This document shows positions 51,352 through 60,925 of a stretch of 64,000 bases of DNA, in pieces. Numbering within the stretch: position 1 is the first letter of the stretch; every line of letters starts with the position of its first letter. Below the pieces are notes generated by a model. The model made no database searches. It was not told the DNA's origin and worked only from the letters and a program-made list of their open reading frames with translations. The position numbers were made by a program, and so were the translations under genes. Source of the DNA: Bifidobacterium sp. (lineage in GTDB: Bacteria; Actinomycetota; Actinomycetes; Actinomycetales; Bifidobacteriaceae); contig JALCNP010000005.1 of NCBI GenBank assembly GCA_022649135.1, positions 62,001 to 126,000 on the forward strand, written 5' to 3'.

Positions 51352-53337
51352 ATGCTGACATCGCATGGCAGGTTCATATTCGGAGGCGACTGGAACCCGG
51401 AGCAATGGGATGAATCCGTCTGGGAGCGTGACATCGACATGCTCAAGGACGCGCACATCAACGAGGCCACCATCAACGTGTTCTCCTGGGCGCAGCTTCA
51501 GCCGTCGCTCGAGAGATATGACTTCTCGGTCCTGGACCGGATCGTCTCGCTGCTGGTATCCAATGATTTCAACATCATCCTGGCCACCTCCACGGCCGCG
51601 CTCCCCGGATGGCTCGTGCGCGAATATCCGGATGTTCTGAGGATGGACGCCGACGGTGTCCGCCATGTCTTCGGGGGTCGGCATAACTTCTGCCCCAATT
51701 CCGTCGTTTTCAGGAGGCTTTCCTCGAAACTGGCCGGTGCGCTCGCACAGAGGTACTCCGACGTCGCCGGTCTGCGCTATTGGCATGTCGGGAATGAATA
51801 CGGCGGTGGCGGCGGGATGTGCTACTGCCCCCGGTGCGCGGAGCGGTTCCGCACCTGGCTCAGGGGGAAATACGGGGATCTCGATTCCCTGAACAGGGCG
51901 TGGTGCACCCATGTCTGGAGCCATACGATCGTCGACTGGGCGGATATCGTGCCGCCGGTCACGTTCGGGGATGGGATCGGTGTCGAGAAGGCCGTGATTT
52001 CAGGTCTTCTCCTCGATTACAGGAGATTCCAGAACCAGGCCCAGCTCGATTGCTTCATCAACGAGAGGGACGCCATCCGGCGATTCGATCGACAGACGCC
52101 GATCACCACCAACCTGATGGGGACGTTCAAGGATCTCGACTATTTCTCGTGGGGCAAACAGATGGATGTGGTGAGCTGGGACAACTATCCCGGCATGGAC
52201 ACCGAGCCGAGCTACACCGCGATGTGCCACGATCTTATGCGGTCGGTGGGCGGCGGCAAGCCCTTTCTGCTCATGGAGCAGACCCCGAATCAGCAGAACT
52301 GGTTCCCCTACTGCGCGGTGAAGAAGCCCGGTGAGGTGCGGGCTCTGAGCTGGCAGGCCGTCGCCCATGGGGCGGACAGCGTCCAATTCTTCCAGCTGCG
52401 ACAGTCGCTGGGCGGATGCGAGCGATTCCATGGAGCGGTCATCGGCCACGACGGCACCGAAAAGACACGCGTTTTCGCCGAGACGAGGAGGCTCGGCGCG
52501 GAACTGGCGGATATCGGGGCGGGGATATCCGGCAGCGCGGTGGTCTCGCGTGTGGCGATCATGTTCGATTGGGACAGCTATTGGTCGTTGGAAGGCTGCG
52601 TGGGGCCGACCCAGGGTTTTTCGTACCCTCGCGAGATCCATCGTTTCTACAAGCCCCTTCATGCCATGAACGTGTCGGTTGACATGATCGAAAGCACCGC
52701 TTCCCTCGAGACGATGATGAAATACTCCCTCGTCATCGCCCCGACCCTCATCATGGTCAAGGCGGGCGTGGGGGAGAGGATCGGTGAATACGTGAGCCGG
52801 GGAGGACGTTTTGTGACGGGCTACATGAGCGGGATACACGACGAGAACGATCTCGTGATCCCCGGAGGGTACCCCGGCCCGCTGCGCGAGGTCTGCGGCG
52901 TGTGGGTCGAGGAGATGGATGCGCTCGCGCCCGGCACGACGGTTCCTGTGGTTTTCGAATCCGGGGGGAAGCCGCGGGGAGGACGGATCATTGCCGATGT
53001 CATGCACCTGGAAACCGCCGAATCGCTTGCGGCGTACGCGGGAGATTCGTTCTACTCCGGCACCCCGGCCGTCAGCGTCAACCGCCACGGGGACGGATTC
53101 GCCTATTATGTGGGCACGGCGTTGGACGAATCCGGCATGAATGATGTGATCGTGCCGATTCTCAAGGATCTGGGCATCCCCATGATCCACACCCCCGAGG
53201 GCGTCGAGGTGTGCAGAAGGTGGCGGGGCGAGGGCGATTGCGTCGAATTCCTTATGAACATGACCGATAGGGAATATGCCGGCGACGTCCGGCTGGCTCC
53301 CTACGAGGTGAGGGTCTCGCCCCGCAGGGAGAAATAG
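51352..53337 (+). CDS. GH42 beta-galactosidase
   Basis: A 661-residue intracellular beta-galactosidase. Start region FIFGGDWNPEQWDESVWERD; acid/base Glu149 in WHVGNEYGG; nucleophile Glu309 in LLMEQTPNQQNW; and the zinc-binding cysteines Cys114, Cys157, Cys159 and Cys162 (MCYCPRC). Barrel, then trimerisation and C-terminal beta domains. Expected to remove beta-galactose from xyloglucan side chains or other galactosides. ATG 51352 preferred over 51331, since AAAGG lies between them. Last gene of the plus-strand operon. Confidence 0.92.
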   Translation: MLTSHGRFIFGGDWNPEQWDESVWERDIDMLKDAHINEATINVFSWAQLQPSLERYDFSVLDRIVSLLVSNDFNIILATSTAALPGWLVREYPDVLRMDADGVRHVFGGRHNFCPNSVVFRRLSSKLAGALAQRYSDVAGLRYWHVGNEYGGGGGMCYCPRCAERFRTWLRGKYGDLDSLNRAWCTHVWSHTIVDWADIVPPVTFGDGIGVEKAVISGLLLDYRRFQNQAQLDCFINERDAIRRFDRQTPITTNLMGTFKDLDYFSWGKQMDVVSWDNYPGMDTEPSYTAMCHDLMRSVGGGKPFLLMEQTPNQQNWFPYCAVKKPGEVRALSWQAVAHGADSVQFFQLRQSLGGCERFHGAVIGHDGTEKTRVFAETRRLGAELADIGAGISGSAVVSRVAIMFDWDSYWSLEGCVGPTQGFSYPREIHRFYKPLHAMNVSVDMIESTASLETMMKYSLVIAPTLIMVKAGVGERIGEYVSRGGRFVTGYMSGIHDENDLVIPGGYPGPLREVCGVWVEEMDALAPGTTVPVVFESGGKPRGGRIIADVMHLETAESLAAYAGDSFYSGTPAVSVNRHGDGFAYYVGTALDESGMNDVIVPILKDLGIPMIHTPEGVEVCRRWRGEGDCVEFLMNMTDREYAGDVRLAPYEVRVSPRREK

Positions 53338-53374
53338 AGAGGGTGGGGGAGAGGAAGGAGCGGCCGGCAGGGGG

Positions 53375-54199
53375 TCAGCCGCGAGCGTCCAGCCTGTTCA
53401 GCCAGTCGATCGCGAGCCTCGGCCAGCTTTGGACGCAGGGAACGACGTTCCCTCGTCCCCCCCAGGCGGTTTCGGCGGTGCCCAGGGAAAGCCCGTGGCC
53501 CCCCTCGGGGAAGAGATGCGCCTCGATGCTGACTCCGGCCGCCTTGCAGGACTGGATCAGAAGAATCGAATTCTCCACGGGCACGCAATCGTCGGTGACG
53601 GTGTGCCACAGAAAGACCGGTGGGGTTTTCTCGTCGATATGGCGTTCGATCGATACGTCGCGGAGCAGTCCGGCATCATCCTTGTCTTTTCCCAGAAGCG
53701 CGTCAAAGCTGCCTCTGTGTGCGAACCGTCCCGACGAGACGACCGGGTAGGCGAGCATGAGGGCGTTCGGCCGGATCGCATCGGGATTGTAGCCGTTCTC
53801 ACGCAGGGGGGCGTCTCCGGCGGACGTGGCCAGATTCCCCGCGAGATGCCCTCCCGCCGAGAAACCGAGTACGGCGATGTGGGAGCCGTCGATATGCCAT
53901 TCGACGCAATTCTCCCTCATGAGTCTCATGGATTCGGCCGCCTGCAGGAGAGCAACGGGGTAGGTGCTCGGAGCCACGGAGTAGCGCAGGACGAATGCGT
54001 TGAAGCCCGCTCCCACGAATGTCAGGGCTATCGGCTCCGCCTCGCGGTCCGAGGTCATTTCATAGCCTCCGCCGGGCAGGATCAGAACGGTGGGCCGTGT
54101 CCTGTCCATGTCGATCTCCGGGCTGTTGTCGATGACATAGCCGAACAGCTGCGCCTGTGAGCCGTCGATTCCGGCGATGTGTCTATGAAGGTATTCCAT
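53375..54199 (-). CDS. Alpha/beta-hydrolase esterase (acetylxylan-esterase-like)
   Basis: A 274-residue cytoplasmic hydrolase with oxyanion region ILPGGGYEMTSDREAEPIA, nucleophile Ser in GFSAGGHLAG, Asp in TVTDDCVPVENS and His in FPEGGHGLSLG. This pattern matches the carbohydrate-esterase-like alpha/beta hydrolases found with hemicellulose genes; removing O-acetyl groups from imported oligosaccharides is the likely job (inference). AAAGGACC precedes ATG 54199; a longer open frame upstream is not coding. It follows the GH94 gene after 35 bases, so the two form a minus-strand operon. Confidence 0.83.
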   Translation of the reverse strand: MEYLHRHIAGIDGSQAQLFGYVIDNSPEIDMDRTRPTVLILPGGGYEMTSDREAEPIALTFVGAGFNAFVLRYSVAPSTYPVALLQAAESMRLMRENCVEWHIDGSHIAVLGFSAGGHLAGNLATSAGDAPLRENGYNPDAIRPNALMLAYPVVSSGRFAHRGSFDALLGKDKDDAGLLRDVSIERHIDEKTPPVFLWHTVTDDCVPVENSILLIQSCKAAGVSIEAHLFPEGGHGLSLGTAETAWGGRGNVVPCVQSWPRLAIDWLNRLDARG

Positions 54200-54234
54200 G
54201 GAAGGTCCTTTCGTGCCAATGCTCTGCAGACGGG

Positions 54235-56727
54235 TTAGAACGTTGCGGTGACATGGATTATTTCCTGCGAATTGTCGGCTGCGGCCACGACATTTCCAGA
54301 CGCCGCGCAGCCGTCGGACACCAGGCTCCTGCGTCCTGTGCGGGTGAGCGTTATGTCGTAGGTCCGCCCCCGGTACACCCGTCTCACCGAGACATGGGAC
54401 AACGCCCGCGGAAGATGCGGTTCGATTTTCAGTCCGGCCAGAGTCGGTCTGATGCCAAGCAGATACTGCGAGACGTCGACGAAGGTCCACGCGGCGGTCC
54501 CGGTGAGCCAGGAGTTCTTCCCCTCCCCCGGCAGAGCCGATTCCGGGCCGGCCACCATCTGGCAGTACACATACGGCTCGACCTTGCGGATGTCGGATCT
54601 GCTTTCCACATACGCGGGGCAGTTGCGCCGGTATATGGCGAAAGCCTCCTCGTCGTTGCCTATCAGGGCATTGGCGATGGACACCCATGGGTTGTTGTGG
54701 CAGAAGATGCCGCCGTTCTCCTTATATCCCGCCGGGTATGTCGATATCTCGCCCAGCTCGATATGGTAGGTCGAATAGGCGGGGGCGAGTATCGCGGTGC
54801 CCCATTCGCTGGTCAGCCGTTCCTTCACGGATGTGAGGGCCTTCGCGGCCTGCCCGTTCTCCATCCCGATGCCCGCCATGACGCACATTCCCTGTGGCTC
54901 TATGTAGATCTTCCCCTCGTCGTTCCCGCGCGAGCCCACGGGCCGTGAATACGCGTCGTAGGCACGAAGGAACCATTCCCCGTCCCACCCCGAGCTTTCC
55001 GCCGCCTGCTTCATGCGGTCGACCTCGGCCCTCACGGCGCGAACCTCGTCCGTGACGTCGGGTGCCGTCATTGCGCACTTCGGCCCATAGCGTTCGAGGA
55101 TGTCTGAATATTGCCCCGCATAGAGCACGAACATTCCCGCGATGAAAATCGATTCGGCGACGCCGGTGTCGTTGTTCTCCACGGTCTGGAAACTTTCCCC
55201 GGGCTTGGACGAGAAGCAGTTGAGATTAAGGCAATCGTTCCAGTCCGCGCGCCCGATGAGGGGCAGGTGGTGCGGGCCGCGGTGCTCGAGGGTGAAATTG
55301 ACCGATCTGCGCAGGTGCTCGAGAAGCGGGACCTGCGTGCCCTCCTCGTTGTTGAAGGGGACCGGTTCGTTCAATATGCTGGTGTCGGCCGTTTCCGCGA
55401 GGTAGGCGTAGGTCGAGGCGACCAGCCACAGCGGATCGTCGTTGAAGCCTCCTCCGATTTCCGCGTTTCCCTGCTTGGTCAGCGGCTGGTACTGGTGCCA
55501 GGCGGATCCGTCCTGCAGCTGAGTCGAGGCGATGTCGATGATTCGTTCGCGGGCTCTTTGCGGGATGAGATGCACGAAACCAAGAATGTCCTGGTTCGAG
55601 TCCCTGAACCCCATGCCCCGTCCTGTCCCCGATTCGAAATAGGAGGCGGACCGTGACATGTTGAACGTGACCATGCACTGGTACTGGTGCCAGATGTTGA
55701 CCATGCGGTCGAGCTTCGCGTCGTCGCTGCGGATCGTGAACTTGCCGAGGAGCCCGTTCCAATAGGAGCGCAGATCGTCCAGAGCCCTGTCGACCTTGTC
55801 GGTCGTGTCGAAGCGCGCGAAGAGCTCGTGCGCGGTGCTTTTGTTGATGATCCCCTCGCCGGCCGGGCCCTGCCACTTGTCATCCGGTTCGTTTTCCGCG
55901 TATCCGGTCATGAAGATCAACGTCTGCGTCTGGCCGGGTGCGAGTTCAAGCCGGACCCGGTTCGCGGCGATGGGGGACCAGCCGTGTGCCTTTGAATCGT
56001 GGGCGTGCCCCTCCTCCACCGTCGATGGATGGTCCCATCCGTTGAGAGGTCCGAGGAATTCGCTGCGGTCGGTGTCGTATCCCGTCGTTCGGTGGTTGAC
56101 CGCGTAGAACGCATAGTGGTTCCTGCGTTCCTTGTATTCCGTTTTGTGATAGAGCAGCGTGCTGTCCGCATTGGTTTCGATCTCGACTTCGCCCGTCGAA
56201 AGGTTGCGCTGGAAGTTGGTCGAATCGTCGACGGCGTTCCACAGGCACCATTCGACGCATCCCGTCACGTCGATGGTCTGGTCGGTGCGGGTGCGGTTCG
56301 TGATGGCGAGCTTGTTGATTTCGGCCCAGGCGTGGAGCGGGACGAAGGCGGTGAGTGTGGCCTCGATCCCGTGCAGGCTTCCTTCGAATATCGAGTAGCC
56401 CAGCCCGTGCCGGCACCTATAGGAGTCGAGTCTGGTCCCCGATGGCAGGAATGTCGGCGACCAGGTCTCTGCCGGCCGTGCGCTTTCCTGCGGGTCCATG
56501 CGGCTGATGTAATAGTTTCTTGAACCCGTGTCGGCGGGAACGTTGTTGTAGCGGTATCGGGTTATCCGACGTAGCTTTGCATCCTTGAAAAAGCAGTAGC
56601 CCCCTGCGGTGTTGGAGATCAGTGAGAAAAAGTCGTCCGTGCCCAGATAGTTGATCCAGGGTAATGGGGTTGCGGGAGTGTCGATGACATATTCGCGTGC
56701 GTTGTCGTCGAAGTGGCCATATTGCAT
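54235..56727 (-). CDS. GH94 cellobiose phosphorylase
   Basis: An 830-residue cytoplasmic enzyme that cleaves cellobiose with phosphate to glucose 1-phosphate and glucose, saving an ATP. N-terminal beta-sandwich (PWINYLGTDDFFSLISNTAGGY), a linker and an (alpha/alpha)6 barrel with ESGTGRGMGFRDSNQD, and the catalytic Asp in GRADWNDCLN (residues 492-501). Length and motifs match cellobiose phosphorylase rather than chitobiose phosphorylase or the giant cyclic-glucan synthases. In this locus it would process the glucan backbone after debranching. Confidence 0.9.
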   Translation of the reverse strand: MQYGHFDDNAREYVIDTPATPLPWINYLGTDDFFSLISNTAGGYCFFKDAKLRRITRYRYNNVPADTGSRNYYISRMDPQESARPAETWSPTFLPSGTRLDSYRCRHGLGYSIFEGSLHGIEATLTAFVPLHAWAEINKLAITNRTRTDQTIDVTGCVEWCLWNAVDDSTNFQRNLSTGEVEIETNADSTLLYHKTEYKERRNHYAFYAVNHRTTGYDTDRSEFLGPLNGWDHPSTVEEGHAHDSKAHGWSPIAANRVRLELAPGQTQTLIFMTGYAENEPDDKWQGPAGEGIINKSTAHELFARFDTTDKVDRALDDLRSYWNGLLGKFTIRSDDAKLDRMVNIWHQYQCMVTFNMSRSASYFESGTGRGMGFRDSNQDILGFVHLIPQRARERIIDIASTQLQDGSAWHQYQPLTKQGNAEIGGGFNDDPLWLVASTYAYLAETADTSILNEPVPFNNEEGTQVPLLEHLRRSVNFTLEHRGPHHLPLIGRADWNDCLNLNCFSSKPGESFQTVENNDTGVAESIFIAGMFVLYAGQYSDILERYGPKCAMTAPDVTDEVRAVRAEVDRMKQAAESSGWDGEWFLRAYDAYSRPVGSRGNDEGKIYIEPQGMCVMAGIGMENGQAAKALTSVKERLTSEWGTAILAPAYSTYHIELGEISTYPAGYKENGGIFCHNNPWVSIANALIGNDEEAFAIYRRNCPAYVESRSDIRKVEPYVYCQMVAGPESALPGEGKNSWLTGTAAWTFVDVSQYLLGIRPTLAGLKIEPHLPRALSHVSVRRVYRGRTYDITLTRTGRRSLVSDGCAASGNVVAAADNSQEIIHVTATF

Positions 56728-56812
56728 TGCCGTGTCGTTCCTTTCGGCTGCTTCTTCGCAGTTGTCATAACTGCAGGGGATTATGACAGTGTATTTGTTT
56801 TTTCGTTTAACT

Positions 56813-56842
56813 AATAAGGTACCACTTATTTATAAACTTATT
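56813..56842. promoter_or_regulatory. Candidate TetR operator, right end of glycan locus
   Basis: Half-sites AATAAG (56813-56818), CTTATT (56825-56830) and CTTATT (56837-56842) lie at 12-base steps in the gap between the divergent GH94 and TetR genes. CTTATTTATAAA (56825-56836) matches 39943-39954 exactly. TAGAAT at 56854-56859 may be the -10 of the TetR gene. Confidence 0.55.
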
Positions 56843-56975
56843 GATAGCGAGTCTAGAATATGTATCGGGAACAAGGAAACGGCGCTGAGCGAGCGTGGTC
56901 CCGGCAGCCATCATGTGCCGAGAACCGTGTCGGGACGGGCGTTGATGGTTATGGGCAGCGAGGGGAGAGCATGAA

Positions 56976-57806
56976 ATGACGATTCGTGAATGGGACAGAT
57001 TCCGCAAACCTCAGATGCGTCAGAGCATCAACCCTCCGGGATCGGGGCTGACGTTTTCGAATAATCCCGAGGTGCGCGACGCCTTTTCGGACAGCACCTT
57101 TCTCAAGCGCAAGCGAATGAGCCCCGAACAGCGCCGAAAGCAGATCGTGCGTGCGGCCGCGAAGGTGATCGCATCCAAAGGCTTTTGGGGGATGTCCCTG
57201 CAGGACATAGCCGATGAGATCGGCATCACCGAGTCGGCCCTGTACCATTACATCACCACCAAGAACGATCTTCTCGGAATGGTCCTGAGCGAGTTCTACG
57301 ATTCCAGCGCCGCGGACGAGTATATATACGGCAACGCGCGGGGAACCGACTGCGACGGTCATTCGGTGTTCTATTTTCCCAGATTCTGCCTCAACAACGT
57401 CCTGTTCAACATTCAACGTCCGGAGATGGTGCGGCTGTTCTCCATCCTCAACGCGGAATCCCTTAACCCGCTGCATCCGGCGCACGAGTATTTCATCAGC
57501 CGTCAGCACAGGTTCTGGACCCAGATCTCCGCAATGAGCTGGATCCTGCCCGTGAAGTATCGTTCGGACATCGCGCGGTTCCATCATCTATGGATGCTGT
57601 CCATGAGCGCGATGGACGGTCTGCAGCTGCGTTGGCTCGCGGATTCCTCCGCCGATCTGGTGGAGGAATGGCTTTCGTTCTCCCAGGAGCTTTTCCCCGA
57701 GGAGGAGTGGCGGGGCTATTGCGATCCCGCGGAATACGAGCCTGCGAGCGGAGGGTGTCTGAAGCCCGCCATCCTGCGAACCGTGGACAAGCCGCAGACG
57801 GCCTAG
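56976..57806 (+). CDS. TetR-family transcriptional regulator
   Basis: A 276-residue regulator. A basic N-terminal extension of about 45 residues precedes the helix-turn-helix (RKQIVRAAAKVIASKGFWGM, SLQDIADEIGITESALYHYI); the ligand domain ends with SMSAMDGLQLRWLAD as in the TetR protein at 27672. Divergent from the GH94/esterase operon and close to AT-rich half-sites also present before the large plus-strand operon, so it is the best candidate repressor of the whole locus (inference). Its stop codon overlaps that of the convergent mannosyltransferase gene. Confidence 0.87.
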   Translation: MTIREWDRFRKPQMRQSINPPGSGLTFSNNPEVRDAFSDSTFLKRKRMSPEQRRKQIVRAAAKVIASKGFWGMSLQDIADEIGITESALYHYITTKNDLLGMVLSEFYDSSAADEYIYGNARGTDCDGHSVFYFPRFCLNNVLFNIQRPEMVRLFSILNAESLNPLHPAHEYFISRQHRFWTQISAMSWILPVKYRSDIARFHHLWMLSMSAMDGLQLRWLADSSADLVEEWLSFSQELFPEEEWRGYCDPAEYEPASGGCLKPAILRTVDKPQTA

Positions 57807-59458
57807 ATCCACGAGCTGAACCACATGTGGCTCAGCCAGAACTCGTAGGGGACTGGCATCGCGGTCCATATGGGGTAGAAGAACGCGGAGACGAGGCATA
57901 TCGCCGTGAGGGGGATTCCCATGGCGAGCCTCCATGCACCGGTCTTCAGCCGTGTTCTCAGCCAGTGCGCGACATAGCAGATCGCCAGGATGATCCACGG
58001 GAGGAGCACGATCGAATAGAACGTGAAGGTCGTTCTGTGCATGTACTGGGCCCAGGGGAGCCATCCGCCCAGGAATCCGGCGAGTACGGCCCATATCTTC
58101 CAATCCCCGCGTCTTCTCAGCGCGATGACGATGCCCAGAACGGCGCACAGCGAGCCGAGCCACCATATGAGGGGGTTGCCAAGGGACGTGACCGCCTCCA
58201 CGCACTGTGAGTGAGGTGCCAGCGAGCAGGCGCCGGGATGGCCGGAGATCTCCTGCCAGTAGAAGCTGGTCGGCCGCTCCTGAATGGGCCAGGTCAGCGG
58301 GTTCGCCCTATAGTCGTGGTACACGTCGAGCGTCGTGTGGAACTGCCACATCTGCACGTGGTACTGCACGAACGACCGCAGCCCCTCGGGAAGCCAGGTG
58401 ACCCCCTGACCCGGATGGTTCCGCGCCCAATCGTGCATGTAGGAGTCGCGGTGGAGGAACCAGCCGGTCCAGTCCGCCAGATACGTGGCGGCGTAGAGGG
58501 GAAGCATGTAGAGTGCCGCCACCAGTCCGTCCCGGGTCAGCCCCGAGACGAGCCACGAGCGGTAGCCCGCCGCACGTCTTTCGAAGGCGTCCCAGGCCAC
58601 ACTGAGGATGCAGAAGACGGCGAAGAAGTATATTCCCGACCATTTCACTCCGGTGGCGAGGCCGAGAAGAACCGTCGCCCCCACCCGCCACCAGGAGAAG
58701 GCGATTCGCGGGCCTGCGGCATCAAGAATGAGATCCCGAGGGCCGTGCGATGCCCGCCCCCTGTGCGTTCGCGGCCGATAGAGCCACCGCGCCCCCCGTG
58801 CGTGGGAGTCGATGGCGTAGCGGGCGCGAAGGCGCCTCCGGGCCCAGTCACGGTGATGCAGCAGAAGATTGAAGGCGCCCAGAGCGAACGTCATGATGAA
58901 GATGTCGAGCAGGCCCGTTCGGCTGAGAACGATGCCCACTCCGTCCACGGACATCAGCACGCCCGCCATCAGCGCGATCGGCAGATTTCGGAACAGCTGC
59001 AACGCCACGCGGATGAGTATGATGATGGCGATCGTTCCGGCGATGGCCGTGCTTGCCCTCCACGCGAAAGGGTTCCCGGCCCCCCCGAAAAGCCTGAGCC
59101 CCAGACCGATGCACCATTTTCCGATCGGCGGATGGACCACGTATTCGGCGGTGTCGTACCAGTGATGGGTGTCTCCCGCAGCGAACAGCACGTCGATGGG
59201 GGTCTTCCTCCCGTTCACGAGGAGCTCCTTGGGCCAGTCCCTGGGCTCGCCGGTGAGCATCATCGTCCATGCGTCCTTGACGTAATAGGTTTCGTCGAAC
59301 ACGATGGCCCGGGGCGATCCAAGACGTATGAACCGCAGCAGCCCGCCGAGGACGGCGACGAGCATGGTCAGGATCCACGATGTCGCGCGATGCGCGCCGA
59401 ACGGCCATCGCCAGGTTGCCCCAGAGCGAAAAACGCCGGATTTGCTGAGTTCTGGCAT
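57803..59458 (-). CDS. Protein O-mannosyltransferase (PMT family)
   Basis: A 551-residue multi-spanning membrane enzyme that moves mannose from polyprenyl-phosphomannose to secreted proteins. GSPRAIVFDETYYVKDAWTM has the catalytic Asp-Glu of the first outer loop; HPPIGKWCIGLGLRLFG and SVDGVGIVLSRTGLLD are family segments; the C-terminal half holds further helices (FYSIVLLPWIILAICYVAHW). A basic loop (RRRLRARYAIDSHARGARWL and on) is somewhat longer than I would expect. Typical actinobacterial housekeeping gene, divergent from rsmI. Confidence 0.87.
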   Translation of the reverse strand: MPELSKSGVFRSGATWRWPFGAHRATSWILTMLVAVLGGLLRFIRLGSPRAIVFDETYYVKDAWTMMLTGEPRDWPKELLVNGRKTPIDVLFAAGDTHHWYDTAEYVVHPPIGKWCIGLGLRLFGGAGNPFAWRASTAIAGTIAIIILIRVALQLFRNLPIALMAGVLMSVDGVGIVLSRTGLLDIFIMTFALGAFNLLLHHRDWARRRLRARYAIDSHARGARWLYRPRTHRGRASHGPRDLILDAAGPRIAFSWWRVGATVLLGLATGVKWSGIYFFAVFCILSVAWDAFERRAAGYRSWLVSGLTRDGLVAALYMLPLYAATYLADWTGWFLHRDSYMHDWARNHPGQGVTWLPEGLRSFVQYHVQMWQFHTTLDVYHDYRANPLTWPIQERPTSFYWQEISGHPGACSLAPHSQCVEAVTSLGNPLIWWLGSLCAVLGIVIALRRRGDWKIWAVLAGFLGGWLPWAQYMHRTTFTFYSIVLLPWIILAICYVAHWLRTRLKTGAWRLAMGIPLTAICLVSAFFYPIWTAMPVPYEFWLSHMWFSSWI

Positions 59459-59512
59459 GGCATCCCTCCATAAATCACGTGTAATAGACCACAGTAGGGG
59501 ATACTGGAGGGT

Positions 59513-60445
59513 ATGGAGAGCAGTGAGTCACAATCAACACAGGAACCGGCCGAATACCACGACGGCACCCAGGGCTCGGTGGTGCTGGCGGCAACCCCCA
59601 TCGGCAACGTCGCGGACGCCTCCGCCCGCCTGATCGATCTGCTGGGGCACGCCGACATCGTCGCCGCCGAGGACACGCGCAGGCTGTATGATCTGGCGAA
59701 TCGTCTCGGCGTGCATGTCGGCGGCAGGGTCATCGCCTACCACGACCATAACGAGCACGACAAGGCCGGCGGGCTGCTCGACGAGGTTCGGCGGGGCGCA
59801 ACGGTTCTGGTGGTATCGGACGCGGGGATGCCCACCATCAACGATCCCGGGATGGCCATCGTCCGGGGCGCCATCGAGCGCGGGCTTGCCGTCACATGCG
59901 CCCCGGGCCCCAGCGCGGTGCTCGACGCGCTCGCGCTGTCGGGCTTGCCGACGGACCGTTTCTGCTATGAGGGCTTCATGCCCCGCAGGCACAGCGAGCG
60001 GATTGCGCATCTGCGGATGATGCTTGGCGAGCAGAGAACCATCGTGTGGTATGAGACCCCGCACAGGATCGCCGAGACGATGGCCGATCTGCTGTCCGTG
60101 TTCGGCTCCTCCCGCCCGATGGCCCTGTGCCGTGAGCTGACGAAGGACTATGAGCAGATTCGGCGCGGTTCCGTGGCCGAGATCAATGAATCGGTGTCCG
60201 GCGACCCTCCTCGCGGGGAGATCGTGCTTGTCGTGGCCGGAGCGTCGGACGAGGAGGCGGAGGCGGTTTCTTCGTCGTCCCTCAGCACGGAGGATATGGC
60301 CGTTCTCTCCATGGACCGCGCGCTGGAGGATGGTCTTCGCATCAAGGACGCCATCGCCGAGGTGGTGCAGGAGCATCCTCTGGCCAACGGTTCCCTTGCG
60401 AACCGCAAGCAGGTGTATGCCGCCGTGCTGGATATGAAAAAGTAG
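59513..60445 (+). CDS. rsmI: 16S rRNA (cytidine-1402 2'-O) methyltransferase
   Basis: A 310-residue tetrapyrrole-methylase-fold enzyme that methylates the ribose of C1402 in 16S rRNA. Clear motifs: VVLAATPIGNVADASARLID, IVAAEDTRRLYDLANRLGV, VVSDAGMPTINDPG, CAPGPSAVLDALALSGLPTDRF and RELTKDYEQIRRGSV. Length is normal for the family. ATG at 59513 after GGAGGGT. Confidence 0.95.
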   Translation: MESSESQSTQEPAEYHDGTQGSVVLAATPIGNVADASARLIDLLGHADIVAAEDTRRLYDLANRLGVHVGGRVIAYHDHNEHDKAGGLLDEVRRGATVLVVSDAGMPTINDPGMAIVRGAIERGLAVTCAPGPSAVLDALALSGLPTDRFCYEGFMPRRHSERIAHLRMMLGEQRTIVWYETPHRIAETMADLLSVFGSSRPMALCRELTKDYEQIRRGSVAEINESVSGDPPRGEIVLVVAGASDEEAEAVSSSSLSTEDMAVLSMDRALEDGLRIKDAIAEVVQEHPLANGSLANRKQVYAAVLDMKK

Positions 60446-60461
60446 CGTGGATGCGGCGGGT

Positions 60462-60830
60462 CTAATCCTCATGTTTCCCTGATTCCAGAGAGTCGAGCAG
60501 GGTTTCGATGGCCTCGGTGACTCCCGGGCCCCCGGCCTGCGCGATGTATTCGAGTAGTGCGGCGTCGGCCCGGGGGTTCGCCACGATCCAGCGGCGCAGC
60601 TCCGGCGCCTGCCGTGCGATGTTCCAGAGAACGTTCATCGGCGTTTCGCGGTCGCAGGCCACAAGCGGCGTGAACTTCAGCGGCGGCTCGGGGGGATGGA
60701 GCCGCGCTGCGCAGGGTGCTGCGGGAGTGTCCAGGAGGGAGCGGGAGAGCAACCGCAGGCGGGAACGGGTGTTCTGCGGGCCCGGAATGCCGTGTGTCAT
60801 GCGTTTTCTCGGGCGGCGATGCTCGGCCAT
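60462..60830 (-). CDS. Leucine-rich-repeat-variant protein
   Basis: A 122-residue protein. The N-terminal 50 residues are basic and disordered; residues about 53-122 (PLVACDRETPMNVLWNIARQ, PELRRWIVANPRADAALLEY) match a leucine-rich-repeat-variant unit seen in many bifidobacterial proteins. Function unknown; such units usually bind proteins. AAAGGAGG precedes ATG 60830. Convergent with rsmI. Confidence 0.72.
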   Translation of the reverse strand: MAEHRRPRKRMTHGIPGPQNTRSRLRLLSRSLLDTPAAPCAARLHPPEPPLKFTPLVACDRETPMNVLWNIARQAPELRRWIVANPRADAALLEYIAQAGGPGVTEAIETLLDSLESGKHED

Positions 60831-60925
60831 GGATGGATCCTCCTTTCGCTTTCGGCGTCTGCGGCCATCGATTGGTGACGGGGCCGTCGATGACGGTCAC
60901 GGCGGTCAGTGGCGGTGAATTGGGG

